From Halorussus salinus (lineage in GTDB: Archaea > Halobacteriota > Halobacteria > Halobacteriales > Haladaptataceae): DNA of 64,000 nucleotides. Positions within the stretch are counted from its first letter, which is position 1; the number at the start of each line of letters is the position of its first letter. The translations under genes and the position numbers were made by a program. The DNA is taken from positions 186,001-250,000 of the forward strand of contig NZ_SBIS02000008.1 in assembly GCF_004765815.2 (NCBI RefSeq). Direction: 5' to 3'. This document shows positions 25,039-32,963 of the stretch, one piece after another. The notes under the pieces are model-generated. The model was not told where the DNA came from and did no database searches. It saw only the letters and a program-made list of their open reading frames with translations.

Positions 25039-25785
25039 TCAGAGCCGAACCCAGTTGGTCGTCGTCCCGCGGTCCGGGACGTGCCACCGCTGTTCGGCGT
25101 CGCGCCCGTCGGCCGCGGGGTCCGCCGCGCGAATCTCGATGACCGCGTCCGCTTCTCGTTCGAGCGCCCGCACCCGGTCGCTGTCGTAGGCGTCCCGCAG
25201 GACGTAGTGAGCCATCCCGTCGTTGTCCCGGACCCGGCGGCCGACCGCCCGACAGCACTCCCGGACGACCGCCTCGCCGTGGTGGTCGAGCAAGGTTCCG
25301 ACCGAGTCCACGCCGACGCGCAACTCCGCGGGACGCAGACCGCTGGCCCGGTGGGCGAACTCCTCGACGCCGGAGACGAGCGCCGACCGGAGACCGCCGA
25401 GTTCGGCGTCGGTGACGCGCGTCTCCGGAATGTCGTCGAACTCCTCGCTTCGGGGTACCGCATCGGCGACCGACCGCGGCGTGACCTCGTAGTTGGCTAT
25501 CTTCGTCGTCCGGGCCAGCGCGAACGGCGAGTCGCCGGGACTCGGGAGTCGCCGCTCGACGCTCCGGGAACTCGCGTCGGTCACCGCCAGCAGGCGATAG
25601 CGTAGCGTCTCGGGATTGCCGAACAGGCTGGCGCTGGCGCGGGTAAAGAGTTCGCGCCGGGCGTCGCCGACGACGAGGAGGGTACAGCCCGTAGATTTGA
25701 ACTCGTTCAACAGGCTGAGGAAGTCGGTGAACTCGTCGTCCGGACGGTCGTCCGAGCGCCCGGCGCTCCCACTGTCTGTAGCCAT
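25039..25785 (-). CDS. Haloarchaeal RecA-like/DUF7504-type protein
   Basis: 248 residues. The N-terminal part FTDFLSLLNEFKSTGCTLLVVGDARRELFTRASASLFG followed by RYRLLAVTDAS resembles the DUF7504 group, degenerate RecA/KaiC-fold proteins that begin with GxxLLVxG but lack a full Walker A (here VVGDARRELF). It continues with LRVGVDSVGTLLDHHGEAVVRECCRAVGRRVRDNDGMAHYVL and DAVIEIR, matching the Walker B-like strand and terminal strands of that fold. Such proteins sit in haloarchaeal signalling and HalOD1 contexts. Family name from memory; role unknown. Confidence 0.6.
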   Translation of the reverse strand: MATDSGSAGRSDDRPDDEFTDFLSLLNEFKSTGCTLLVVGDARRELFTRASASLFGNPETLRYRLLAVTDASSRSVERRLPSPGDSPFALARTTKIANYEVTPRSVADAVPRSEEFDDIPETRVTDAELGGLRSALVSGVEEFAHRASGLRPAELRVGVDSVGTLLDHHGEAVVRECCRAVGRRVRDNDGMAHYVLRDAYDSDRVRALEREADAVIEIRAADPAADGRDAEQRWHVPDRGTTTNWVRL

Positions 25786-25856
25786 CGGTCCGTTCTCTAC
25801 CCCTTTTTCTCCTCTAATGCGTATAAAATTTCTTAATCTGGCTCCCTAAAATATAT

Positions 25857-26531
25857 TTAATTCGATACTTCCCCGCGGAAACTCACGGCGATTCCCTCGC
25901 CGAGCGGGAGCGCGACGGTCTCGAACTCGGGGTCGTCGCGCACCGTCAGGAGGTAGTCCGCGATACCTCGCGTCTGGTCGTCCACCTCGTCGGGGTCGTC
26001 GCCTTCGAGGAGTGCGAGGATGGTCTCGAAGTCCTGAATCCCGCTCTCCATCGCGTTGTCGGCGATGACGACGCCGCCCTCGGCGACCTTCCCGCGCACG
26101 GCGTCGAGCGCGTCGGGGTAGCCGTCCTTGTGGCAGTCCACCAGCACCACGTCGAAGGGACCGTCGTACCGCTCGACCGTTTCGAGGGCGTCGCCCTCCT
26201 CGAAAACTGCTCGGTCGGCGTACCCGCCGCGAGAGAGGTACTCGCGCGCATCGTCGAGTTCGTCGGCGTCGTGTTCGGTGAGGACTATCTCGCCGTCCGC
26301 GGGGAGCGCCTCGGCGAACCAGTACGCCGAGTAGCCGAACCCCGAACCGAACTCGAAGACGCGCTCGGCCTCGACCATCCGGGCCGCGAGTCGGAGGAAC
26401 GACCCCACCGCGGGGCCGACCGTCGGAAAGCCGATCTCCTCGCCGTGGGCCTCCATCTCCCGGAGGGTGTCGTCGCGGTCGGGAACCATCGCGCGGACGA
26501 ATCGCTCGGTGTGGTCCGGTAGGAGCGTCAT
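25857..26531 (-). CDS. Class I SAM-dependent O-methyltransferase
   Basis: 224 residues from the ATG at 26531. Motif I is VFEFGSGFGYSAYWFAEALP (58-77), then ERE/ TEHDADELDDAREYL, and the metal-binding D and catalytic region VVLVDCHKDGYPDALDAVRGKVAEGGVVIADN, matching the caffeoyl-CoA/catechol-type O-methyltransferase family. The ending AVSFRGEVSN closes the fold. Substrate unknown. The gene is followed by a very AT-rich 70-base spacer before the upstream DUF7504-type gene end. Confidence 0.9.
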   Translation of the reverse strand: MTLLPDHTERFVRAMVPDRDDTLREMEAHGEEIGFPTVGPAVGSFLRLAARMVEAERVFEFGSGFGYSAYWFAEALPADGEIVLTEHDADELDDAREYLSRGGYADRAVFEEGDALETVERYDGPFDVVLVDCHKDGYPDALDAVRGKVAEGGVVIADNAMESGIQDFETILALLEGDDPDEVDDQTRGIADYLLTVRDDPEFETVALPLGEGIAVSFRGEVSN

Positions 26532-26626
26532 GGTCGAACCGTCGCGCGTCGAAAAGGTAAGTGTTCGTGGGACGGCGCTACCGGCGGCGTCGGACCGAGT
26601 TCGTGCGGTCGGTCGCCGCGGTCCGG

Positions 26627-27220
26627 TCAGGCGGTCGTGGTGGTCCGGTTCGCGGCGGCTGTCGTGGTGCGGCGCGGTGCGTCGCCCGTGATGACGAACG
26701 CGACTTCGCCGATGGGTAGGCCGTTCGGGCCGATGTACGGCCGGTCGGTCGCGTTCTCGGCACCGACCTCCGCGGCGCTCGTGGCGTTGAAGCCGAACTG
26801 CCGGTCGCCGTCGGTGTCCACGTGCGGCGCGGCGATGACGACCTGCGACCCGTTTATCTCCGTGTTGAGCGGGACGGTCACGTTCTCGTAGGTGCCCGGT
26901 TCGAGGTACGACGAGTTCCCGAGGAGCGTCCCGTTCTGCGCGAAGATTGCGAGGTAGCCCCCGTCGGAGAGGTTCGCCTCGTCCACGACGACGGCCGACC
27001 CGTTGGTCCGCTGGTCGGTGAACGTCACGGTCGCGTTGGCCGTCTCGTTGGCCTCCTCGCCCTGCGTCGTCGTCTCCTGCGCGAGCGGCGCGGCCGAGGA
27101 GTCCGCGAGTCCTGCCTCGGCCCCTCCTCGGGTGGGCGTCGCACCGACCGCGCCCGACAGCCCGGCGGTAATCAACAACACTGTGAAAACGAGCGCTCCG
27201 AACGTCGCTGTTCGTGTCAT
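26627..27220 (-). CDS. Exported DUF7282-type protein
   Basis: 197 residues. Signal peptide ATFGALVFTVLLITAGLSGAVGATP, a Glu/Thr-rich linker, then a beta domain with ATVTFTDQRTNGSAVVVDEANLSDGGYLAIFAQNGTLLGNSSYLEPGTYENVTVPL. The pattern of a Val-Asp-(x) followed by L-x-D-G-G-(Y/F) and EPGTYENV is the haloarchaeal DUF7282 domain, found once or in tandem in surface proteins. The C-terminus (RRTTTAAANRTTTTA) is Thr-rich. Several NxT/S sequons suggest glycosylation. Unlike larger relatives it lacks a PGF-CTERM helix, so it is likely released or cell-wall-associated. Confidence 0.7.
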   Translation of the reverse strand: MTRTATFGALVFTVLLITAGLSGAVGATPTRGGAEAGLADSSAAPLAQETTTQGEEANETANATVTFTDQRTNGSAVVVDEANLSDGGYLAIFAQNGTLLGNSSYLEPGTYENVTVPLNTEINGSQVVIAAPHVDTDGDRQFGFNATSAAEVGAENATDRPYIGPNGLPIGEVAFVITGDAPRRTTTAAANRTTTTA

Positions 27221-27382
27221 TCTCCCGTGAGTCCTGTACCCGCCGACGAATAAACGAAAGCGACTGTTTCCGGCCGTTCACGCCCGTAACCCTCGGATAC
27301 GACGGTTACGGTCGAACGAACGAGGGGTTAAGTTCGACTTACGACGCGCGGCAACCGGCTCCCGACCCGCGGCGAGTTCGCT

Positions 27383-27403
27383 CCGCGAGCGGGCCGCTCG
27401 CGG
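27383..27403. terminator. GC-rich inverted repeat, possible terminator
   Basis: CCGCGAGCGG-G-CCGCTCGCGG, two perfect ten-base arms around one base, lies 80 bases beyond the stop of the M20 gene in its transcription direction. It is too tight for a normal RNA loop, so it may instead be a DNA cruciform or protein site. No U-run follows. Confidence 0.3.
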
Positions 27404-27482
27404 AACGGACTCGAAGAATTCTCCACCTGCTTTTGCAGTTAGTAATTATTGCTCTTGGAACGACGTAGGTAGCCGAGGTGGC

Positions 27483-28823
27483 TCACTCGGCTCCGAGGTC
27501 GGCCCCGGCGAGGTCGGCGAGCGCGCCTGCCAGCACTCGGGTCGCGGTCGCGCAGTCGTCCCAGTCGGTCCACTCCTTCGGGTTGTGGGAGATGCCGTCG
27601 CGCGAGGGCGCGAACAGCAGGCCCGCGTCCGTGACGCTGGCGACGTGCATCGTGTCGTGGGCCGCGCCCGAGTGCATGTCCAGCGTCTCGATACCGGCCC
27701 GCTCGCCCGCGTCGTGAGCGGCGTCCCGAACCCGGTCGCTCATCGGCGTCGGTTCGAGGTCGAACGGGCGACGGAACTCGGTCTCGACGCCGCGCTCGCG
27801 TTCGAGTCTGGCGAGGCTCCGCTCGGCGCGCGCGACGAGTTCCTGCATCGCGTCGCGGTCCACGTCTCGAATATCGACGCCCGTCTCGACCGCGCCGGGG
27901 ACGACGTTGGTCGCGTTCGGGCGCACGTCGAGACTGCCGACCGTCCCCACGGCGGTCTCGCTGTCGGCCGCGACGACCTCGTTCGCGGCCCGCTCCACGT
28001 CCAGCACGAACTCGCTGGCGGCGGCCAGCGCGTCGGTCCGGTCGCCCATCGGCGTCGCTCCGGCGTGGTTGGCCTCGCCGCGGACCGTCGCCTCGCAGTG
28101 AGTGATACCCGTGATGGCGGTGACGACGCCGACCGGGACTCCGGCGTCGGTCAACCGCTCGCTCTGCTCGACGTGGAGTTCGAGCCACGCGTCCCACTCG
28201 CTGGCGTCGAGGAGTCCCTCGCCCCGAAAACCGATAGTCTCCAGCGCGGATTCGAGCGTGACGGTGCCCTCGCGGTCGCCCACGCCGTCGGCTTCGAGCG
28301 CGAGGGCGTCCTCCACCGACCGCTCGCCCACCGCGACCGACGACCCCAGCAAGCCCGACGCGAACCGCTGGCCTTCCTCCTCGGTGAACGAGACGACTTC
28401 GACCGGGCGGTCGGGTTCGAGGCCCGCGTCCTGCATCGCGCGGACGGCTTCGAGCGCCGCGTAGACGCCCAGCGGGCCGTCGAAGATGCCGCCCTCCGGG
28501 ACGGAATCGAGGTGGCTCCCGGCCGCCACGGGTGCCGGGTCGGCGTCGCCGTCCGCGTCGGAATCGGTCTCCGGCGCGACTCCGACGCTCTCGGGCGTCC
28601 ACCGACCCGCGACGTTCCCCACGGCGTCGATTCGAACGTCGAGTCCGGCGTCTTCGAGTCGTTCCACGAGGTACTCGCGGGCCTCGCGGTTGGGTTCGGT
28701 GCCGGTGAGGACGGTCCGGCCGCGGCCCTCGTCGGCCTCGATGTCGCCGAACGCGGCGTTCCGCTCGATGTCGTCTCTGAGTCGCCGGGCGTCTACCGCG
28801 AGGAGGTCGTCGTCTGCGTCCAT
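27483..28823 (-). CDS. M20-family amidohydrolase (hydantoinase/carbamoylase type)
   Basis: 446 residues from the ATG at 28823. Dinuclear metal ligands are H104 (GSHLDS), D115 (DGPLGV), E149/E150 (FTEEEGQRF) and H217 (ELHVEQ), with the late ligand in HSGAAHDTM. The spacing and ELHVEQ place it among N-carbamoyl-amino-acid hydrolases/allantoate amidohydrolases rather than peptidases. It hydrolyses a ureido or amide bond in the cytoplasm. A CATTACT-like box about 25 bases before 28823 favours this start over an ATG five codons upstream. Residues 80-98 are an acidic insertion. Confidence 0.85.
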   Translation of the reverse strand: MDADDDLLAVDARRLRDDIERNAAFGDIEADEGRGRTVLTGTEPNREAREYLVERLEDAGLDVRIDAVGNVAGRWTPESVGVAPETDSDADGDADPAPVAAGSHLDSVPEGGIFDGPLGVYAALEAVRAMQDAGLEPDRPVEVVSFTEEEGQRFASGLLGSSVAVGERSVEDALALEADGVGDREGTVTLESALETIGFRGEGLLDASEWDAWLELHVEQSERLTDAGVPVGVVTAITGITHCEATVRGEANHAGATPMGDRTDALAAASEFVLDVERAANEVVAADSETAVGTVGSLDVRPNATNVVPGAVETGVDIRDVDRDAMQELVARAERSLARLERERGVETEFRRPFDLEPTPMSDRVRDAAHDAGERAGIETLDMHSGAAHDTMHVASVTDAGLLFAPSRDGISHNPKEWTDWDDCATATRVLAGALADLAGADLGAE

Positions 28824-28895
28824 GGCGGTGAGTCGCACGCCGGAGTAATGAGTGGTCGGGAACCAGCGAAGGAGTCGTCGGGACTCCTCGCCGCG

Positions 28896-29327
28896 TTACG
28901 GTCGCGCGACCAGCACGGAGGCGTCGGCCGAGCCGACCACCTTCTCGCTGGTCGTCCCGAGGAGACGGTCGGTCAGTCCCGACTCGCCGCTCGCGCCCAC
29001 GACCACGAGGTCCACGTCCCGGTCGTCGGCGTACTGGGTTATCGCTTCGTGGGGCGTGCCTTCGAGGATTTCTCGTTCGTGGGCGACGCCCGCCGCTTCG
29101 GCCCGTTCTTCCCCATCACCGAGCGCATCGTCGGCCTCCTGTCGGTGTGTCTCCGCGAGGTCGTCGGCGATGGCACCGACGGCCGACGCGGACATCTCCT
29201 CTCCTATATCGACCACGTACAGGAAGTGAGCCGTCGCTCCGCGGTCGCTCGCGATAGCTACCCCCTGTTCGACTGCGGCCTCACTCCCCTCGCTCCCGTC
29301 GGTCGGTATCAGAACGTCGTGATACAC
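28896..29327 (-). CDS. Universal stress protein (UspA family)
   Basis: 143 residues from a GTG at 29327 (VYHDVLIPTDGSEGSEAAVEQG). The ATP-binding motif G-2x-G-9x-G-T is complete in GASGESGLTDRLLGTTSEKVV, so this is an ATP-binding type. The GTG is preferred to an ATG nine codons upstream because family members begin at this residue and an AT-rich TTTGCATA lies about 25 bases before it. Role: general stress or nucleotide-linked regulation; specific partner unknown. It lies between the M20 enzyme and the CBS-domain membrane protein. Confidence 0.85.
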   Translation of the reverse strand: MYHDVLIPTDGSEGSEAAVEQGVAIASDRGATAHFLYVVDIGEEMSASAVGAIADDLAETHRQEADDALGDGEERAEAAGVAHEREILEGTPHEAITQYADDRDVDLVVVGASGESGLTDRLLGTTSEKVVGSADASVLVARP

Positions 29328-29375
29328 CTGTCGGGTTACTGCATCGGTATGCAAAAAGGTGCGGGCGGTGGCGGG

Positions 29376-30455
29376 CTACGCGTTCCCGTCCACCGCGGGC
29401 CGTTCCTTGTCGAGCGGGTCCTCGATGTCGCCCATGACCGTCTCCAGCAGGTCGGTCACGGTCACGAGGCCGACGACATCGCCGTCCTCGACGACCAACG
29501 CGAGTTCCTGATTCTCGGTCTGGAACTGGTCGATGGCGTCGCTCACGTCGGCGTCCGGCGAGAGGGTCATCGGCGGCGCGGCCAGTTCCGTGAAGTCGAT
29601 GTCGTCACCGGTCAGCATCTCGCGGTGGCGCACGAGGACGGGCGTGTAGACGATACCCACGAAGTCGGTGAGGTCGCCCCCGACCAGCGGGTACCGCGTC
29701 TGGGGTCGCTCGGACATCCGCCGAAAGTTCTCGTCGGCGTCGGCCTCGGTGGACAGCGCGACGATTTCGTCCGGCGGCACCATCACCTCGCGGACCGACT
29801 GCTCGCCGACGTACAGCGCGCTCATCACCTCGTCCCGGCGCTCGTCGGAGAGGTCCCCGCGTTCGAGGACCGAACCGAGTCGGTTGCGGAGGTCGGCCCG
29901 CGACTCGATGGCGTCCTCCTCGGTTTCGAGCCACGCGCCGGTCATCTCGATACCGAACAGTTTGAGCGTCCACTTGGCTACCGTGTCGCCGAGCGTGATG
30001 AGCGGCGAGATGACGTAGTGGAACCAGTACAGCGGGGACGCGCCGTACCGACAGACCATCCGGGAGCGCTCGACGCCGAGATACGTCGGCGTCTGCTCGC
30101 CGTGGGTCAGGTGGACGAGGTTGATGATGAGGAACGCGATGATGGCACCCGCGCCGACCGACGCGAACGCGGTGTTCGCGAACAGCGGTTCGAAGATGGC
30201 CGCGAGCGCGGGTTCGGCGACGATGCCGACCGCGATGCTCGACGCGGTGATGCCGACCTGACAGGTGGTGAGATATATTTCCAAGTTCTGGGTCATCTCC
30301 CACGCCCGCTCCAACGCCGGGGTGTCGTCGACGAACTCGTCTTCGGTGAACTGCCGGGCGCGCGTCAGCGCGAACTCGATGGCGACGAAGAAGCCGTTCG
30401 CCAGTATCAGCATCGTCCCCGCGACGAGTCGAGCCCCGACTTCGAGTGAGTTCAT
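29376..30455 (-). CDS. CNNM/CorC-type membrane protein with DUF21 and CBS pair
   Basis: 359 residues. N-terminal DUF21 transmembrane domain (about 1-175) opens with VAGTMLILANGFFVAIEFALTRARQFTED and continues with LTTCQVGITASSIAVGIVAEPAL, both conserved in the family. A linker with ERGDLSDERRDEVMSALYVGEQSVREVMVPPDEIV leads into two CBS motifs (about 205-330; SERPQTRYPLVGGDLTDFVGIVY and ENQELALVVEDGDVVGLVTVTDLLETVMGDI). CBS pairs bind adenine nucleotides; DUF21 proteins are implicated in magnesium or other cation export. The C-terminal CorC_HlyC domain is lacking; the protein ends soon after the second CBS. Confidence 0.85.
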   Translation of the reverse strand: MNSLEVGARLVAGTMLILANGFFVAIEFALTRARQFTEDEFVDDTPALERAWEMTQNLEIYLTTCQVGITASSIAVGIVAEPALAAIFEPLFANTAFASVGAGAIIAFLIINLVHLTHGEQTPTYLGVERSRMVCRYGASPLYWFHYVISPLITLGDTVAKWTLKLFGIEMTGAWLETEEDAIESRADLRNRLGSVLERGDLSDERRDEVMSALYVGEQSVREVMVPPDEIVALSTEADADENFRRMSERPQTRYPLVGGDLTDFVGIVYTPVLVRHREMLTGDDIDFTELAAPPMTLSPDADVSDAIDQFQTENQELALVVEDGDVVGLVTVTDLLETVMGDIEDPLDKERPAVDGNA

Positions 30456-30596
30456 CGTTTCGACGGTAGGACGCTCCGCGTGAAATGAATGGTGGCTTTC
30501 GACCGGCGCGCCGGATTCGGCGTCCTTCCCGACAGTTTCGGCCGACCGTCCGTCGAGGAGCTATCCGGCGTCGCCACCTCCGGTCGTCGCGTCCGG

Positions 30597-31256
30597 TCAC
30601 GCCGCTCGGTCGTTCGCGTCCAGATACTCCGCCAACAGCGACGGGAAGTCCCGACCGCGCAGGTAGCGCAGGCCGAAGTCCTCGGCCCAACTGACGATGC
30701 CCACGTCCTCGGTGACGACGCCCGCGTCGAGTTCGCGCGCCAGCACCAGCAGGTCGAAGTCCTCGTGGGAGTCTAACACGCCCTGCCGGAGCGCCTTGCG
30801 GTACTTCTCCCGGAGGTCCGAAACCAACTGGTCCACGTCGGTCATGTACTCTTGGCCGTCGAGGGGTTCGCCGTCGAGGGCTTGGGCTTCCCGGACGGCC
30901 TCCTCGGAGACGCGCAACCCGCGGTTCACTCGGTCGCTCATCTCGTCGATGAACTCGAAGACGATTTCGGCCGGAATCATCACCTCGAAGCGCGCGGGGT
31001 GTTTCTTGATGACCCACGTGTTGAGCTTCGAGAACACTTCGTCGGAGACGCCCCTGTCCCGGAGCATCCCGGTCAGTTCGTCGTAAACCGACGGCGGGAT
31101 GTAACACGAGATGTTGAGCGAGAGTTTCGCCTCGGCTATCAGGTCGAGCAACCGCAGTACCGCCTCCTCGCGCTCCTCGTCGTCCCGGCGAATCTCGTCG
31201 GCGAAGAACACCGACGTGTCGAGGACGAACCGCTGTTCGAGCGGAAATTCGGCCAT
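30597..31256 (-). CDS. RNA ligase partner protein (PIN fold)
   Basis: 219 residues. The start [32 protein letters not shown], then the distinctive [61 protein letters not shown], and the C-terminal [43 protein letters not shown] match the archaeal RNA ligase partner family (UPF0278). Acidic residues D13, E and the late D/E set form a PIN-type nuclease site. In other archaea it is often beside an RNA ligase; here no ligase gene is adjacent, so the partner, if present, is elsewhere. Confidence 0.85.
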   Translation of the reverse strand: MAEFPLEQRFVLDTSVFFADEIRRDDEEREEAVLRLLDLIAEAKLSLNISCYIPPSVYDELTGMLRDRGVSDEVFSKLNTWVIKKHPARFEVMIPAEIVFEFIDEMSDRVNRGLRVSEEAVREAQALDGEPLDGQEYMTDVDQLVSDLREKYRKALRQGVLDSHEDFDLLVLARELDAGVVTEDVGIVSWAEDFGLRYLRGRDFPSLLAEYLDANDRAA

Positions 31257-31372
31257 CTATCGGTAGTTCCGCGGCCACGGACATGAACGCATCGGCGCGG
31301 CGGAATTTGGTGTGGTAACACATATCACGAAACCCCGAAAAAAGCTTACTATCTCGCCCGTCGTACCTACGG

Positions 31373-31660
31373 TTGCGGCGAGACGGAGGGACACACCGGA
31401 CGAGCAGTCTCGAACCGTCCGTAGTGGCGACGACGAGACGGCTTAGGGGTGAACACTAAATGGCCGATAACACGGTCACGAGGTCAAAGCCCCGAAGGAG
31501 AACCGCAGCGACCCGAAACCGTCCTGCCATGGCAGGACGGTACGAAGACCAAGTAACGGACGCCACGTGAGCGGCGTTCGCAAAACTGACAGAAGTCAGC
31601 ACGGTCGTACGGGTCGCGGAAAACGTCTCCCGTCCGGGTTCTAGCTCCGGTCTCGCCCGT
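31373..31660 (+). ncRNA. Candidate structured noncoding RNA, class unknown
   Basis: A 440-base gap between two minus-strand genes carries a run of strong local pairings: 31407-31439 (GTCTCG/CGAGAC), 31461-31478 (six base pairs, loop ATAACA), a 22-base perfect palindrome at 31519-31540, 31560-31577 (ACGCC/GGCGT), 31586-31599 (CTGAC/GTCAG, loop AGAA). An eight-base-pair helix (31508-31515 with 31610-31617) encloses the last three as a multiloop, and CCGGACG/CGTCCGG (31396-31402 with 31631-31637) would close the whole. CGAAA followed by GCTTACTAT about 25 bases upstream could be a BRE/TATA promoter. It lacks the RNase P, SRP and tmRNA core motifs I know. Boundaries are approximate; strand is inferred from the promoter. 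Confidence 0.5.
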
Positions 31661-31697
31661 CGATTTCTGGCGGTCTCGAACCGAGGAGCGACCCGTT

Positions 31698-32000
31698 TCA
31701 GACCGGCGATAACTCGAACAGTCCGCTCGGATAGACAGTCACGTCGAACCCGGCGTAGGCGAACGAGACGTGACCGTTCACCTCCGGTAGGCCGTCTTCG
31801 CCGACTAATTCGTCTATCAACTCGGGGTCTACCGCGTCGTGGAGCGGATTCAGCTCCAGCGGATCGACTCCCGCCCGGTCGGCGACGCCGACGACGAGGG
31901 CGTGACTCGGCTTTGCGTCGCTCGCCGGGTCGTAGTTGACTCTGTGAGTCTCCGGACCGCAGTTGGCGGGACCGTCGTTCGTCTCGTCACTGTCGAACAT
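31698..32000 (-). CDS. HalOD1 output-domain protein
   Basis: 100 residues from the ATG at 32000. After a short polar lead, PSHALVVGVADRAGVDPLELNPLHDAVDPELIDELVG and VSFAYAGFDVTVYPSGLFELSP match the HalOD1 output domain of halobacterial signalling proteins. The domain is about 75 residues and here occupies almost the whole protein, so it is a stand-alone copy. HalOD1 is thought to be an output module, with no proven activity. It is close to a DUF7344 regulator, a common haloarchaeal pairing. Confidence 0.8.
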   Translation of the reverse strand: MFDSDETNDGPANCGPETHRVNYDPASDAKPSHALVVGVADRAGVDPLELNPLHDAVDPELIDELVGEDGLPEVNGHVSFAYAGFDVTVYPSGLFELSPV

Positions 32001-32210
32001 TGTATCACTGGATGGGCTACCGACAGGTAACTGCTCGAAATCGCGGACCGATAGAGTACGTCTACGGAACGGTTCGTACGGGACGGACCTGCATATACTT
32101 ACCGACTTTCCGTTTCGAATTAGCACTGCGCCGCTCGCATCGAATCGTCCTCCGAACGTTCCGCATCGGACCGCTCCCTATCGAACCACTCGCTCGCGCA
32201 TCTCGACCGT

Positions 32211-32705
32211 TCACCCGTCCCGATGGCTCTCGTCTCGGTGCCATCCGTCTTCGGCCGCCTCGTACAGTTCCAGACAGGCCGACACCCGGTCGCCGCCCCA
32301 GTAGCGAACCGTCTTCGTGCGCGAGTCGTAGTCAACGAACGCCTCCTCGGCGAGTTTCGGCAGGTGCTTGTGGTGGAGCGCGATGGCGACCCGCTGGCGG
32401 TGTCGCTCGTTTTCGACCGCCGAGGAGTCCCCCGTTGACGCTTCGCCGTCGCTCGGCGCTTCGCTGTCCGGGGACGCTTCGCCGTCCGGGGACTCCTCGG
32501 CTTCGCGCTCGGTCACGTAATCCACGAGTCGGTCCAGTTCGACCGCGTCCACCGACGCCGAATCGAAGAACGACAGCACGTATCGGGATCGCCTGTCGGC
32601 TATCGTCTCGAACAATCGGTCGATACACCACTCGTCGCTGTCGGAGAGCGACGAGGAGAACGGTGGGGAGTCGTCGTCGCTTCCGCTAGACGCGTCGTCG
32701 CACAT
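32211..32705 (-). CDS. DUF7344 winged-helix protein with Asp/Glu/Ser repeat insert
   Basis: 164 residues from the ATG at 32705. Residues about 28-55 (LFETIADRRSRYVLSFFDSASVDAVELDRLVDYVTERE) and 105-150 (RHRQRVAIALHHKHLPKLAEEAFVDYDSRTKTVRYWG) form the two halves of the DUF7344 winged helix. Between them is a tandem insert of SPDGEAS/SPDSEAP/SDGEAS units (about 72-98), unusual because it splits the domain. DUF7344 proteins are presumed DNA-binding regulators. The insert is acidic and probably disordered. Confidence 0.75.
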   Translation of the reverse strand: MCDDASSGSDDDSPPFSSSLSDSDEWCIDRLFETIADRRSRYVLSFFDSASVDAVELDRLVDYVTEREAEESPDGEASPDSEAPSDGEASTGDSSAVENERHRQRVAIALHHKHLPKLAEEAFVDYDSRTKTVRYWGGDRVSACLELYEAAEDGWHRDESHRDG

Positions 32706-32963
32706 GTTAGCTGTTACCAGAGGTGTGCCGTGTTTAGGTCTGACGGGCAGACGCGCCGCGCGTAATAAATTGAAATCGAGCGAGGCGAAACGTTTGCGTT
32801 TACTGAATCGAGGCCGGAAACGCCACCGGTGGTTCGGGGGTCGTCCGTCCGGGCATGAGTCCGGAGTCGGATGTGCAGATTCGGCGGATATCGACCGCAA
32901 GCGGCCATCTGAAGCCATAACTGTCCCGGAAGCAATACGTTGCGCGAGACCGACCCACCGACC

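Noticed and set aside
27300..27480. tRNA gene in the AT/GC-mixed gap
   Set aside because: No cloverleaf with a T-arm GGTTC...AATC and matching acceptor ends could be drawn.
27585..30449. A 954-codon plus-strand open frame
   Set aside because: It lies antisense to three well-supported genes (M20, UspA, CBS protein) and has the Arg-rich composition of a GC-rich shadow frame.
31373..31660. RNase P or SRP RNA for the structured gap
   Set aside because: GGCTTA and ACAGAAG pieces occur, but the conserved GGAAAGTC core of RNase P and the GGAAGG/AGCAGCC region of SRP helix 8 are missing, and the pieces are in the wrong order.
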